A stretch of 64,000 nt of DNA from Trifolium pratense (taxonomy: Eukaryota; Streptophyta; Magnoliopsida; Fabales; Fabaceae), in the NCBI RefSeq assembly GCF_020283565.1, contig NC_060061.1, positions 38,663,362-38,727,361 on the forward strand, read 5' to 3'. Shown here in pieces: positions 1-10,618 of the stretch. Under the pieces are notes generated by a model. That model saw nothing but the letters and a program-made list of their open reading frames with translations, made no database searches and was not told the DNA's origin. The translations under genes were made by a program, and so were the position numbers. Position 1 is the first letter of the stretch; each line of letters starts with the position of its first letter.

Positions 1-1375
1 CCTGCAGAAGCCTTATTGTCGGCCTAAGCCACCACAAACTACATATATATATATATATATATTTTTTTTTTAAAAAAAATAGTATAACTTCATAGATTTA
101 CAGATCTAACTGGTTTCTTTATGAGTTTATTTGTTTTTCCGGATCTAGCAAGCTTCATGAATGGGTTTGTTTATTTATTTTCTTCCAGATCTAGCAAGTA
201 ACAATGCCTACAATATTCGCACATCTAACAAAAAGAAGATTTTATTTTTAAGTTTTACCGTGAATCCTTTTTGTTGGGAGAAAGATACAAACATGAGCTA
301 TCCAAAAACAAACAACAATACCATACCTCTGATGCATCGCTAACAGGAAACAGAAAGGCAAAAAAACTCAAGACAAATCTGATGAGAGATCAAGGGAGAT
401 GAATGAGCAGCGATCATGGAGGTTTTGCCGGCAAAGACAGATCTGACGAAGACAAATCGATTCGCATTGCCTTATGTTGGTGATTTGCAGAAGCGGTGGT
501 TTGAAAATCCATAGTTTATCTTTTGTTTGGGAAGGTTGGTTTCATTGGTGAAGATAGATTGTGGTAGTGTGATGTGTTCCTTTTCTCTGTGTTGGTTAAG
601 ACAAATGATTTTAACTTTTAAGTTTCCTGCGTTGAATTGATTTTATTTTTTTTTAATGTTGGAAAACATATTGGCGGCCTAGGCCGTCACTTTACGGTAT
701 GGTATAGTCAATTTATTGGCAGTTTAGGCCACCCCTAAATTATTGCGAAATTCGACTAACGGTGGAAACGGTGCAGTAATAATATTGCACGTGCCTGGTT
801 TCTTTTCTCCTTTTTATTTGTTTATTTATTCATAAAAACCAATCAAGGGTACTCTTACAGTTTTACTTGCCTCTCTATTTTTAATGAATCTTAAACTTAT
901 TGAACCATTCACCATCCCTGAGACTAAGATTTTCTCTTGTGATAATCTCATATCTCAAACAAAAGTAAATAAATGAAATAAACAAAGGGAAAATTTTGAA
1001 ACTGCCAAAAGAATAAAATAAGAGGTGAATCAAAACATATGGTGCCCCTCCAGTCTCCGCTCCACCGACCACCATTGATTCTTCTATTGCGTGCGTGGTC
1101 TCTCGAGATATGAAGAAGAAGCTGGGTTTTTTTAACTTTAACATAAAAAAAAAGCAATTTTTGAAAACCACTAATACGGTCAACAGTATAAAAATATAGT
1201 CAAAGAGTATAAAAATACTATGACACATCATTCGTCGGTATTCGCATAATTTGAGTTCGTCGGAATTTAATGAAGTTAATTTCAACTTAATTTTTTACGA
1301 TTGAAATAATATTTTAATTAATATTGGTTTAATAAAAATAACAACTCGCGTCAAAAAAAGAAAACAAAAAAAGTA
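1..1375. other. Non-coding, AT-rich; no gene recognised
   Basis: It begins with a short (AT)n tract at about 43-62 followed by T and A runs. Open frames of up to about 130 codons exist but are low-complexity and match no family I know. Two GC-rich patches (400-480 and 1040-1110) show no start, splice or domain signal I can defend. Confidence 0.5.
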
Positions 1376-1670
1376 CTCCCTCCGGTCCTTTTTATAAGGA
1401 ACACTTAGGGCAAAAAATTTGGTCCTTTTTATAAGAAACTTTGACCAATTTTCAAATGTTTTAAATGTTCAATTTCACTTATGCCCTTATTTATTATGAG
1501 AGAGAATTTAAAAATAAGTAAGTTAGTTGAATAAAGAGTAATTAAATAAGGGTATACATGGAATAAATTTAAATTTATAAGAGTATTAAATGAAAATAAC
1601 TATGTTAAATGTGCTTCATTGGTCTGTGTGATTTTTTCAAAGTGTTCCTTATAAAAAGGACCGGAGGGAG
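1376..1670. mobile_element. Stowaway-like (Tc1/mariner) MITE
   Basis: A 295 bp element with matching inverted ends, CTCCCTCCGGTCC at the left and its reverse complement GGACCGGAGGGAG at the right, continuing as CTTTTTATAAGGAACACTT. It is flanked by TA at 1374-1375 and 1671-1672. CTCCCTCCGT-type ends with a TA duplication are the standard Stowaway signature. No coding capacity. Confidence 0.85.
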
Positions 1671-1707
1671 TAACTCGTATTATTGATCACCATATATACA
1701 CATGTCT

Positions 1708-2482
1708 TTTAGGCACACCCATTCAAATTTTGACAACACATAAAAATTATTACTTTTTTAAAAAATAAAATAAAAGTGTTTTGTCTTCTCTCTCCACTAA
1801 GCCCACTCCTTAGTCTTTCTTCTTTCTCTTCCATTGTCTCTTCTCTTCTAATCTCTGCAAAATTCTTATCTTCTATGTTTTCTCTATAGCATTTTGGTGT
1901 TCATCATCAGTAATAGATATTAAAAAAAACAGCAAAAATTTAACAGAAAAAGACAGTCTATTTGAAAAAAATTACTAATTTTTTGCATCATCTAAAAGAA
2001 CTAAGCAACTTAAGGGACAAAATAGAATCAATTTTTTACCCTTTCATAACAGAATCAAAGCAAAATACCTCTAACCCATTTATAATTTTTTAATCGTCTC
2101 TCTCTCATTTCCCAATACATTTTTTCCCAACCCTCTTTTTCAAGATGCAGACTTGGATATCGATCTTCACTAGATCTTACTTTTTCCATTTAATTGTTGC
2201 TGTTCAAATTTTGTTGATTTTTTTTATAAAAAAAATTTTGTTTTTCCCTCCTAGTGACATAGGAGGGATTGGAGATAGCTTAAGAGGAAAGGTTGATTAA
2301 AGATATGTCTTTGATAAGTTTGGAAGAAATGGAAGCATTATGTTTGTTGCAGAGAGAGATTGAAGAGAAATACTAGTAAGACGGAAGAGTGGAGAGAGAA
2401 GACAAAACAGTTTTTATTTTATTTTTAAGAAAAAAGTATCATTATTTATGTGCCGTCAAAGTGTAATTGGATGTGCCTAAAT
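1708..2482. mobile_element. Element with ~100 bp terminal inverted repeats (Mutator-like MITE?)
   Basis: The left end reads TTAGGCACACCCATT followed by a CACATAAAAATTATTACTT stretch; the right end is its inverse with about 80% agreement over roughly 100 bp, including a shared TTTTGTCTTCTCTCTCCACT segment (1779-1798 and inverted near 2390-2410). The interior of about 570 bp is non-coding. The long TIR suggests a Mutator-type non-autonomous element, but I could not fix a target-site duplication, so the exact edges are uncertain. Confidence 0.55.
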
Positions 2483-4274
2483 TTCATGTGTTGGGTATGT
2501 TTATTCTCTAGCTTATGTAATTTTTATGTATTATTATAAATTTATCAAATTAATTTATGATAAAATAGTTTAGAAAAATATAATTTTCACTAGTATGAAC
2601 TTATAAAATAACATAAAATCTAATTTATATTGCATAAACTATTTAAATAAGGTCAAAAATAAACCAATCCAGACAGACCCTATTTATAAAAAAGTAAATG
2701 CAACGTAACTTAAAAGTTAGCTATCAATGGAATAGAACTAAATTGCCCCTTAAATACAAAAACGGCTGCAACTTTCTGCATGCTTGTGGACTCCAGTTTT
2801 TCTTTTTTTTGGTCTTATTTTTGACAAATATAAAACGATATTCATTTATATCAAATTTATATAGTATGCAAGCAACAAACTCAGAGTACTCCAGCTAGAT
2901 ATTCATCTTATTTGACAGAGCAAGGAAGAATTATTTTATTTTTTCTCTTATTTTCCATACCAATTATCTATTACTTTCCAGAATCTGCTTTCAAAAGAAC
3001 AAAAATGAAAGAATATTGATCAAAATGACTTCTAATATTAAAGCATTACCATGTTACGCCGGATTGTATCTTCTGCATTTTATAGTCTTAGTTTACAATA
3101 GATGCATAGATTATAGATACTGCAATAGACTGTAGTAGGATCTTACATTAGTTGCTCATCAAAACATTACAAAACAAATAGTTAAAATTCAAATGTGAGC
3201 ATATAATTTCGAAGTTGTATGAAACAAATTCCCCTAAGAACGTATTGTGTCTAATAGAGCACTTGGCATATGGGTAAATCTTCTGGATTTTTTTTCCTTC
3301 AGAAAGCATGTAAGGACAAGATGAAAAGATTCATTCATTTGTGAGAACAATTGACAATGCTAAATGCAATATGGACCATTACATAGCAGTAGACAGGAGT
3401 GCTTAGTCAACTAATAAATCATGCATATAAACTGAACTTTGTATCGGTGTTTCATTCATATTTTCGGCCATCAGTGAAGTTATTTTTTCCATTCTTTCTA
3501 TCAATTCCCCATTTCTCCCCACCGTCTTTAACACAATGCCAGAGTGCTTAGGTCATCTCTAAATTGTTTTACTTTCAGTTTGTCAAAATATACTGTCAGA
3601 CCACGTGTGATGAGCAGCACTAGATGGCCATCATCACCGAGTTCTAATCATCAAGAGTATGGATGGGATACATAATGGTCCCTGTTGGCTACAAATATAA
3701 CACAACTTTTTATCCCTATATAACATTCATAATGCTATAAGATTCAACTCATAGCTGTGACTGAAGTGACATCGAAGAATAACACGACTATTAAAATAGA
3801 AAAATCCCACTTTCAGGGCTCTGTTGTAGGTGAAATTTATTCAGATCTTTCAGTATCCAAAATCTAAATGAATAGTCCATGGACTTGTGTTATTTATATT
3901 TATACTGTTTCATTTAGCTCAGAATGCAATGAGTTAAGTCACATCAATGATTTGTGAAATAGAAATGAGGACAATAAGTAAAACTTACAAACTGATAAAA
4001 AAAAAATTAGAACAAAAACAATTGCCTGATCATATTTCTTAATGCACAAATAAATTCTTATCTCAACAACCAGCTATTTAAGCTGAAAGATACCAAACTT
4101 TCAAAGAAATAGGAGAAAGTTTAATCATTATTTCTGCCCACATTTCTGCTAGGCCCGGATGCAATTATTTATGAGTGTGACCAGTTGGTACAAGCTATCA
4201 GGTTCATTTATCAAGGCAACCAACTCCAACTAACTAGTATAACATACCTACGTCCGCCTGCATGTGTCGATTGG
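2483..4274. other. Non-coding, 3' side of dihydroorotase
   Basis: AT-rich sequence without a supportable gene, repeat or RNA. The part next to 4275 presumably includes the 3' UTR of dihydroorotase. Short open frames here are low-complexity. Confidence 0.5.
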
Positions 4275-7200
4275 TTAAATAAGCAATGCCTCCCATTCAA
4301 GTGTTTCACCGGCAAACATGGGAATAATATCTCCGAATGGAAATGATAGACACTCAGGTACTCTCCACGGAGATTTCCTCAGTTTAATCTTTGACTTGTT
4401 TCTGGGGATACCATAGAAGTCAGGTCCATTAAAGCTTGTAAAGGCCTCCAGCTTGTCAAGTGCACCAGCCTAAAACAAGCAACAATTTCACATAACATTA
4501 AGATTAAACTCCACAACTTTCAGTGCAAAATACGAGATATTCCATCAAAGAACATACAGTCCATACTCAGATAAGAAGTTTATCATATCTTAAAACACCA
4601 AAACACTATTATTACTATTTGACATCACCGCCACATTTAAAACAAGATACTTGCGTATACCTTTTGAAAATAATATTTGAATTACTATCACAAAAGAATA
4701 ATTCAAATTAATCTCAGAAACTCAAACATATTGCAATTAAACTAAAAAATCTACCCTTCTGAAATCTACCCATGTTCACATTTGCAAAATGAATATGCAA
4801 ATACAAACATTGACTTATGTTAAGTTAACATTGACATTTAATTTAATAAAAAATTATAACAAAAGTGTTACCTCTTCAAAAACCTTTGCATATAGTGATA
4901 GAGCGACCGGGGAGTTGTATATGCCAGCACACCCACAAGCACATTCCTTTTTACGCCTATCATGTGGAGCACTATCAGTTCCAAGGAAAAATCGTTTATT
5001 TCCACTAGTGATGGCTGAAACAATAGCTTGTCCTAAATAAGAGACGAAGAATTAGCTAACAGTTACATAACCAAGAGGTACAGTTTTGTAACAAATTTGT
5101 CTACAAGAATATCATCGTTCCCTGATAACATTTTCCTAACCAAACTTAAATTAGCAGTCTATAAAGTCCGAAACTCATCAATAAGAATGTGTACTCTCTT
5201 CAGCAATATTAAAATTTATAATGTATAATGATGTTCAAACTTCGAAGGCAATAAATGCACTGAAAACATATTCCTTTTACCATGCAAGTCAGATCAATCA
5301 GGAATCTGATAAATTTACTGAAGACAATGTCAAACCACAAGAATATTATAAAATCTGTACCTTACAAATCATTACTTCAATTCTTTCATTCTTTTAAAAT
5401 TTCAAAATCTAAATAAAAAACTTTGATAAACACCTGAAAGATATTGAAACTCTCTGGACAGTACGGGAAGAGAAACAAGGTAACATACTGTGAATCTCTC
5501 TTTTAAGCACGGGTAGACAGTAATTGTGAGGCTGCAAGCCACCTTGGAACAAAGCATTACGATTGAGAAGAATATGCTGAGGTGTAACAGTTGCTGCTAC
5601 ATAACCTTTAAAAAAAACAGCAAATTATTAAGAAGGATTTTTCAACTAAACTATACAGTACAATAAAATGACACAAGCACTCCCAAATAATTTACTACAA
5701 TACCTTCTTTGCAAGACTCTACAAACTTAACAGCATCCATGGTAGTAATATGCTCCATCACAACCTTCAACTGTGGAAGCTTTTGAATTAAAGGCTCTAA
5801 AACTGTTTCAATGAAGACCTTTTCCCGGTCAAAAATATCAACTTCTTGATTTGTAACCTCTCCATGAACCTGTCATGTATATACTGATTCACAGATAAGA
5901 AAGTATAATGAAAACTTTTTGGCTACTTTTTATAGTCATTTTATAGTCATAAAGACATGCATATAAAGAAAAGAGCATGTCAATGAGCCTGATAGAGCAT
6001 AGATCAAGAAATAGACGGAAAAGGATTTATTTGATGTGTGAATAAAAGAAAACGTAAACCAATCCTGAGCAAAGCTCCACAGTAGAGAAACAAGCTTCTC
6101 ATTTCCTAACCATTAAGGTGAAATGGAAAATAACAACTATGATCATAACTAATTCCCACTATGCTCTTATTAAGGGAATTGGAAATATCCTAACAGAATT
6201 TCCACATCTTGAAACCCCTTTCTTAATCTTTCTCTCATACACACGCCACACCTTGGGCCCAACATTTCCTTTCTTCCTTACTAACAGGCCCATTCTTATC
6301 AAGACAACACTTGGCTTGCAATAGGAACCCCTCGGCTCATTATCAAGTATTGAAATGTTTGTGGATAATTTCATTGTAAACAAACTCTGAAATTGGTTCC
6401 CAAAAACATACATTCTAGCACAAAGGAGTAATAATTACTGCATGAGCAATTTAGCGTATGTTTGGGTGAGTGTTTCCTCTCCACCACCGGACAGTGAGAT
6501 GCCTTTTCACCGTGATTTCCGCAAGCTACAAAGTGTAGCTTCCCCAACAAAGTGGTTTTCTGCTGCATCTTTCGGGGTTGCGGATGCACAACCAAACACA
6601 TGCTTAACTTATGAATATGATAACTGATTTAGAAATTACAATCAAGAATCTTCAATCAGAAAAGGCATGGCAGAATAAAACATGAAACACATTATAAAAA
6701 CATAAAATATAGTTTCTTTACCCCACAAAAAAAAAAATTGTGGAAGGGACATTAAACATAATAAAGAAACATAACAGAGCCAAAAATAAAAGTAAACAAA
6801 TTACCAATAATGGTAAACCTTGCTCAACCATTTCCTCAAGAACAGAATAACAATTTCCAAAAAGATCTGTAACACCATCTTGAGAATTTGTTGTAGCACC
6901 AGCAGGATATAACTTCACACCATAAACAACTCCACTTTTTTCTGTCAATGCAAATAACAGCAACATCAAACAGTGTAGTAATTTATTGTAATAAAAAGTA
7001 TAATCTAATCATAAGATAATTGACTACTGATTATAAAGCACATTTGCATATATCTGATAAAAAAACATTATACACAAAAAAATACTATATAAAAATAATT
7101 TAAATTTGTGTGATTATAAACTCACTTGCAAGTTGAATCTCATGTGGGGTTGTAACATCAGTGAGGTAAAGTGTCATGAGAGGAGTGAAATTGGAAGTTT

Positions 7201-7390
7201 TGGGTACTGCTTTCAAAATGGATTCACGATAAGAAATAGCAGAAGATGTGGTAGTGATAGGTGGTTTCAAATTGGGCATAATTATAGCTCTTTGAAAATG
7301 CTTTGCACTGTGAGGGGTTACAGCTTCAAGAAGTGCACCATCACGAAGATGAAGATGAAAATCATCAGGTTGAGTAATAGTTATCTCCAT
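4275..7390 (-). CDS. PYR4: Dihydroorotase (EC 3.5.2.3), six coding exons, 346 aa
   Basis: Dihydroorotase closes N-carbamoyl-L-aspartate to dihydroorotate in de novo UMP synthesis. Coding exons on the minus strand are 7126-7390, 6805-6941, 5704-5869, 5489-5605, 4872-5032 and 4275-4469; all junctions are GT-AG, phases agree, and the sum is 1041 nt (346 codons plus TAA). Metal and active-site residues visible: H12 and H14 in [11 protein letters not shown]98 (carboxylated lysine position) in VKLYPAG, H136 in VHGE, H174 in MEH, and D248 in GTDSAPH. These correspond almost one-to-one with the bacterial class II enzyme, and the length is normal. ATG 7390 was chosen because it is the first Met directly before the conserved core; the frame is open upstream to about 7510 but has no earlier ATG, so no transit peptide is evident and the product may be cytosolic (inference). 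A Tourist-like MITE lies in intron 6805/5869. No lesion was seen. Confidence 0.95.
6454..6603. mobile_element. Tourist-like (PIF/Harbinger) MITE in dihydroorotase intron
   Basis: A 150 bp block with inverted ends (GCGTATGTTTGGG on the left, the reverse of CCAAACACATGC on the right) is flanked by the direct trinucleotide TTA at 6451-6453 and 6604-6606. TTA duplication with TIRs of this kind is the usual PIF/Harbinger signature. The interior is GC-richer than the surrounding intron. It lies wholly within the 935 bp intron 5870-6804 and does not touch a splice site. Confidence 0.7.
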
Positions 7391-7703
7391 CTTTCTGTCT
7401 ACGCTGTTGCTTCCACCACTGGTTACGTCTCCTCCGTCGGCCTTAATCACTTCTGTGGCGGTGTGGGGTGTATATGCACTGCGACGCAATTCCAAAGTGG
7501 ACAGTTGAGTTCAGTGTTCTTTATTATCTACTAACAAAACCATATCATAGAAGCAAATCTGCCAGCAACCAATACAACACTGCTAACAAAACATATCATA
7601 GATTGGGAATATGGGAAATCACATTTCAATCAAGGACAGGGAGCAAAGGAATAGAGAAGCTACGTGAAGGAAACCCCAAATCAGAATATAAGAAATTGGT
7701 TTT

Positions 7704-7742
7704 GTGTCGGTGTTGGACATGCTCCAACACGTGTCCGACACC
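7704..7742. repeat. Short imperfect hairpin in dihydroorotase intron 1
   Basis: GTGTCGGTGTTGGA and TCCAACACGTGTCCGACAC are near-complementary arms around a few bases, in the 5' intron of the dihydroorotase gene. The surrounding intron (about 7500-8126) holds nothing else recognisable except CAA-rich stretches near 8040-8090. Confidence 0.4.
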
Positions 7743-8126
7743 AGGACATGCATAATTCGGGGAGTGTGTGTGCTTCATAAGTTTTGCACATATATCAGTG
7801 AAGTGTTAATTGATTTATTAAAAATTAGAGTTGTTATAAAATCCTATATGCTTTTCACTAACTCAAAAACCTCACCATTCTTTATGCTTCTACTGCTTCT
7901 ATTAGGTGAACACAAATCTGAAACCTAACAACAAACAATAGAAACAGCATTGCAGTAACAGAATAAGGAAGAAAGAGCAACATAAATCTGGAATTTAACA
8001 ACAAACAACAAGCTCTCTAACAATTTAACAACAAATAGTCGAACAACAACAACAACAAGATTCAACATTCAACAATAACAATTTAACAAAAATTCTGAGA
8101 GAAGAAAAGGGTTTTTCGATTTATAC

Positions 8127-8290
8127 CTGAGAATAGAGTACAGACGGTGGCGGTGGGTTGCGACGGTCGACGGTGAAAGGTGGTGCGGTGTGGTTGCGAT
8201 TGAACTTGCCGTTCTCGCTCGCGTTTGCTGAGTGTGAAGGAGGAGTAGTATACGCGTGCTGTGCTATGGAAGGGAAACTGGAGAGGTTTT
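8127..8290 (-). other. PYR4: Probable 5' UTR exon of dihydroorotase
   Basis: On the minus strand this GC-richer block ends at a good splice donor (CTCAG|GTATAAATC, exon end 8127), about 640 nt before the coding exon. It contains no ATG on that strand. The acceptor is uncertain: AG dinucleotides near 7515-7530 and at 7482 are both usable, and neither choice adds an in-frame ATG before 7390. The upstream limit (about 8290) is a guess where composition falls back to AT-rich. Confidence 0.5.
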
Positions 8291-8355
8291 CTTGTAATTT
8301 TAAATATTTGCTATGGGTTCAATAGTAGTTTCACACTATAAAAATAAATAATTTA

Positions 8356-9880
8356 AAGTTAAATATGATTTTAATCCTACATTTTGGTCCACTTCTAAAA
8401 ATAGTCTATATATATTTTTATTATATTTTTAGTTCTCACGTTTTTGTTGTTTCCAATATTAGTGCTTACCGTGAAATTTTGGTTGGCTGGACAGACTTAA
8501 AATGCCACACAAATTGATTTAATGATGTGGACGCGCACAGTGGCGATTCCAGTAATATTAGAGAGCCTAGGCAAAATTTTGGAGGGAATTTTATCAACCA
8601 AATTTCTAGATACAATAATATTTAAAAGACAAAGTTGTTTCTGCAATTCAAAAACATATTTAAATTACATTAGTACTTCTCTTTTTATGCAAAAGAAAAT
8701 ATTCTTCACAATATACACTTGTAGTATGCCTATTGTAAGGCTTGGTCAATTATGAAATCAACATAATATAATGTAATTTCCCCTAATGAAAGAAATCCAT
8801 AACAAACAACTGTGAGAAAGAAACTGATATCTGATCAACGAGACTACATTTCAAACTGAATACAAATATCACAAGACTATCTTATTCTTATTTAATATTG
8901 TGTATAAGATCAAACTGAGATCAAGAATACAAGGTTTGTCATCAGCTTATAAAAGAAAGAAAGTGCTTCATCAACAAAGGTGATTTTGATCCATCAAAGT
9001 GAACACAACACAAATGTCCACAATTAAACAAAGTTTTAGTTGCAGTTACGATGACAATAATATCACAAAGTAGAAAATCACCAAGTTAGTTTACAACAAG
9101 AGGCATCATGAAATCAAATAGTTTTTAGAACAAAAACCCTTCATTCTCACTATTTTAGAACAAAAACACTATTGCAGAACCAACCAAAACTACTTATTTA
9201 TATAACCAAAACAGCTTATTTATATAATCACTTAACAATCAAAACAGCTTAATAAATTTAAAATTCAAAACAACACCAAATCATCAAACAAAGATTCTAG
9301 ATTGAGAAGGTTAGGTTGTTAAAAATTAATTCAGTATGTTAGTTTGCTTACCTGAAACGAGACGAAGAGAAAGAGTGAGTGCGGTGCGGTGTGGTGCGGC
9401 GCGGTGAGCTGAGCAGTGGTGCGGCTGCGGCGGAAGATTGAACGGCGTTACGGCGAGGTGAGGGAGAGAGATTGAGAGCAGTGAGAGAGGGATTGAGAGC
9501 GGCGGCCGGTGGCGGTGGGTGAGAGAGGAACAGCGATTTTGAGAGAGAGGGATGGAGAAAGAGAAAGCAAATTCTAACTCTTCCTTTTTCTGTTTTTGTT
9601 TTCATTTAAAAAAAAAAAAAAAAAAAAAATATAAGAAGGGCAGCCCAGACACGTGCCAGGCATGCCCGGCGGTATACTCGCCACTGGACGCGCATAAAGT
9701 AAATATTAAATGAGTCTATCTGGCTTCTATGTGACATTTTCGTCTTTCAGTCAACCAAAATTTCATAGTAGGATCATGTTGGAAACGACAAAATTGTGGG
9801 GACTAAAAATATAATAAAAAAAATGAAGGGATTGGTTTTAGAAGTCCACCAAAATAGGGATAAAGATATATTTAACCCTT
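8356..9880. mobile_element. Long-TIR MITE, split by a hAT-like insertion
   Basis: The left arm (8356-8530) and right arm (9695-9880) are inverted copies: GTTAAATATGATTTTAATCC... against the reverse of ...GGATAAAGATATATTTAAC, and both carry TTTTGGTCCACTTCTAAAA-like and TATTATATTTTTAGT-like segments. Together they form a fold-back of roughly 375 bp. The 1.15 kb element 8538-9686 sits in the middle with its own duplication, so this is the older insertion. No TSD could be fixed. Confidence 0.65.
8538..9686. mobile_element. Non-autonomous hAT-like element
   Basis: Terminal inverted repeats CAGTGGCGA (left) and TCGCCACTG (right) are bounded by an exact 8 bp duplication GACGCGCA at 8530-8537 and 9687-9694. 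An 8 bp TSD and a CAGTGGCG terminus are typical of plant hAT elements. The interior is AT-rich except for a purine-skewed, GC-rich patch at 9355-9560 (GAGAGAG and GCGGTG runs) that reads as a leader rather than protein. No transposase was found, so movement in trans is inferred. Confidence 0.8.
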
Positions 9881-9905
9881 ATTTTTTTGTTTCCGTAAAA
9901 AAAAA

Positions 9906-9980
9906 AACCTTAATTTTTTGTTACGTGGCCCTGACCTAAGAAAAAACCCTCATTTTTTGTTATGTGGCCCTGGCCTAAGG
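9906..9980. repeat. Tandem duplication, ~40 bp unit, two copies
   Basis: The segments 9906-9940 and 9946-9980 repeat an AATTTTTTGTTACGTGGCCC-like core followed by CTGACCTAAG / CTGGCCTAAG, with a few substitutions. They lie just outside the long-TIR element. Confidence 0.6.
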
Positions 9981-10016
9981 CAACGTCGCACTTATGCACT
10001 ACATAAATTCAAATTT

Positions 10017-10182
10017 AACTAACTTATTGGGTTCAAGTCGTTAATGAGTTTCACCAAATGATGGATTTCGGAAGAATCCGAATTCGATTCCCGACTTTGC
10101 TTACCTTGCAGTCAAACTCTAGACTACTAGGACATCCTTCCCCTATAAACCAAAGGATCGATTAAAAAAAATAAAAATACAG
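10017..10182 (+). mobile_element. tRNA-derived SINE
   Basis: A 166 bp insert is flanked by the 10 bp direct repeat ATTCAAATTT (10007-10016 and 10183-10192). It carries a B-box-like GAATTCGATTCCC near 10080-10092 and ends in an A-rich tail (ATTAAAAAAAATAAAAATAC). TSD, internal pol III B-box and A-tail in this order support a SINE on the plus strand. The A-box is less clear. Confidence 0.65.
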
Positions 10183-10254
10183 ATTCAAATTTCGATGAAA
10201 TTGTGGTTTTTAGTTTTTTTTTTCTACGTTTAAAATTCAATGGAATTTGGACAG

Positions 10255-10618
10255 TAATGAAAATGAAGGAACACTATTATAATAATAATAATATTGATTG
10301 ATAAGTAATATATGGTTATATGGTTTATATTTCTATATTGTTACAACTTTACAAAAGCATGTTTGTACTTATACAATAAACTCCAACGTATACTTTTAGT
10401 GTATTAGGAAAGGAAATTATATTAGCATGAATTAAGGTTCTAAACAAATCATAGTTGGACATGATTGATTTTGTTTTACTCCATGAATTAATGATGAGCA
10501 TTTAAGAAGATTTTCTTCCAACGGTTTGAATTCATTCCATGATTTCTTGTAATGTTTGACTTTGTCAATTGCCACAATTTGGGCTTGACTTGAGGTGCTT
10601 ATGTTTTGGTTCTTTACA
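10255..10618 (-). repeat. 3' LTR of Copia element C
   Basis: Nearly identical to 14851-15203; differences include an extra AAT unit, an extra GGTTAT unit near 10310-10320 and an A/C change near 10490. The pol reading frame runs through the polypurine tract into this LTR and stops at 10432-10434. Confidence 0.9.

Noticed and set aside
881..1285. 134-codon frame on the minus strand
   Set aside because: Phe/Leu-rich low complexity, no known domain, no promoter or splice context.
9348..9605. 85-codon Ser/Pro/Arg-rich frame on the minus strand
   Set aside because: It lies inside a non-autonomous hAT-like element and arises from purine-skewed repeats (GAGAG, GCGGTG).
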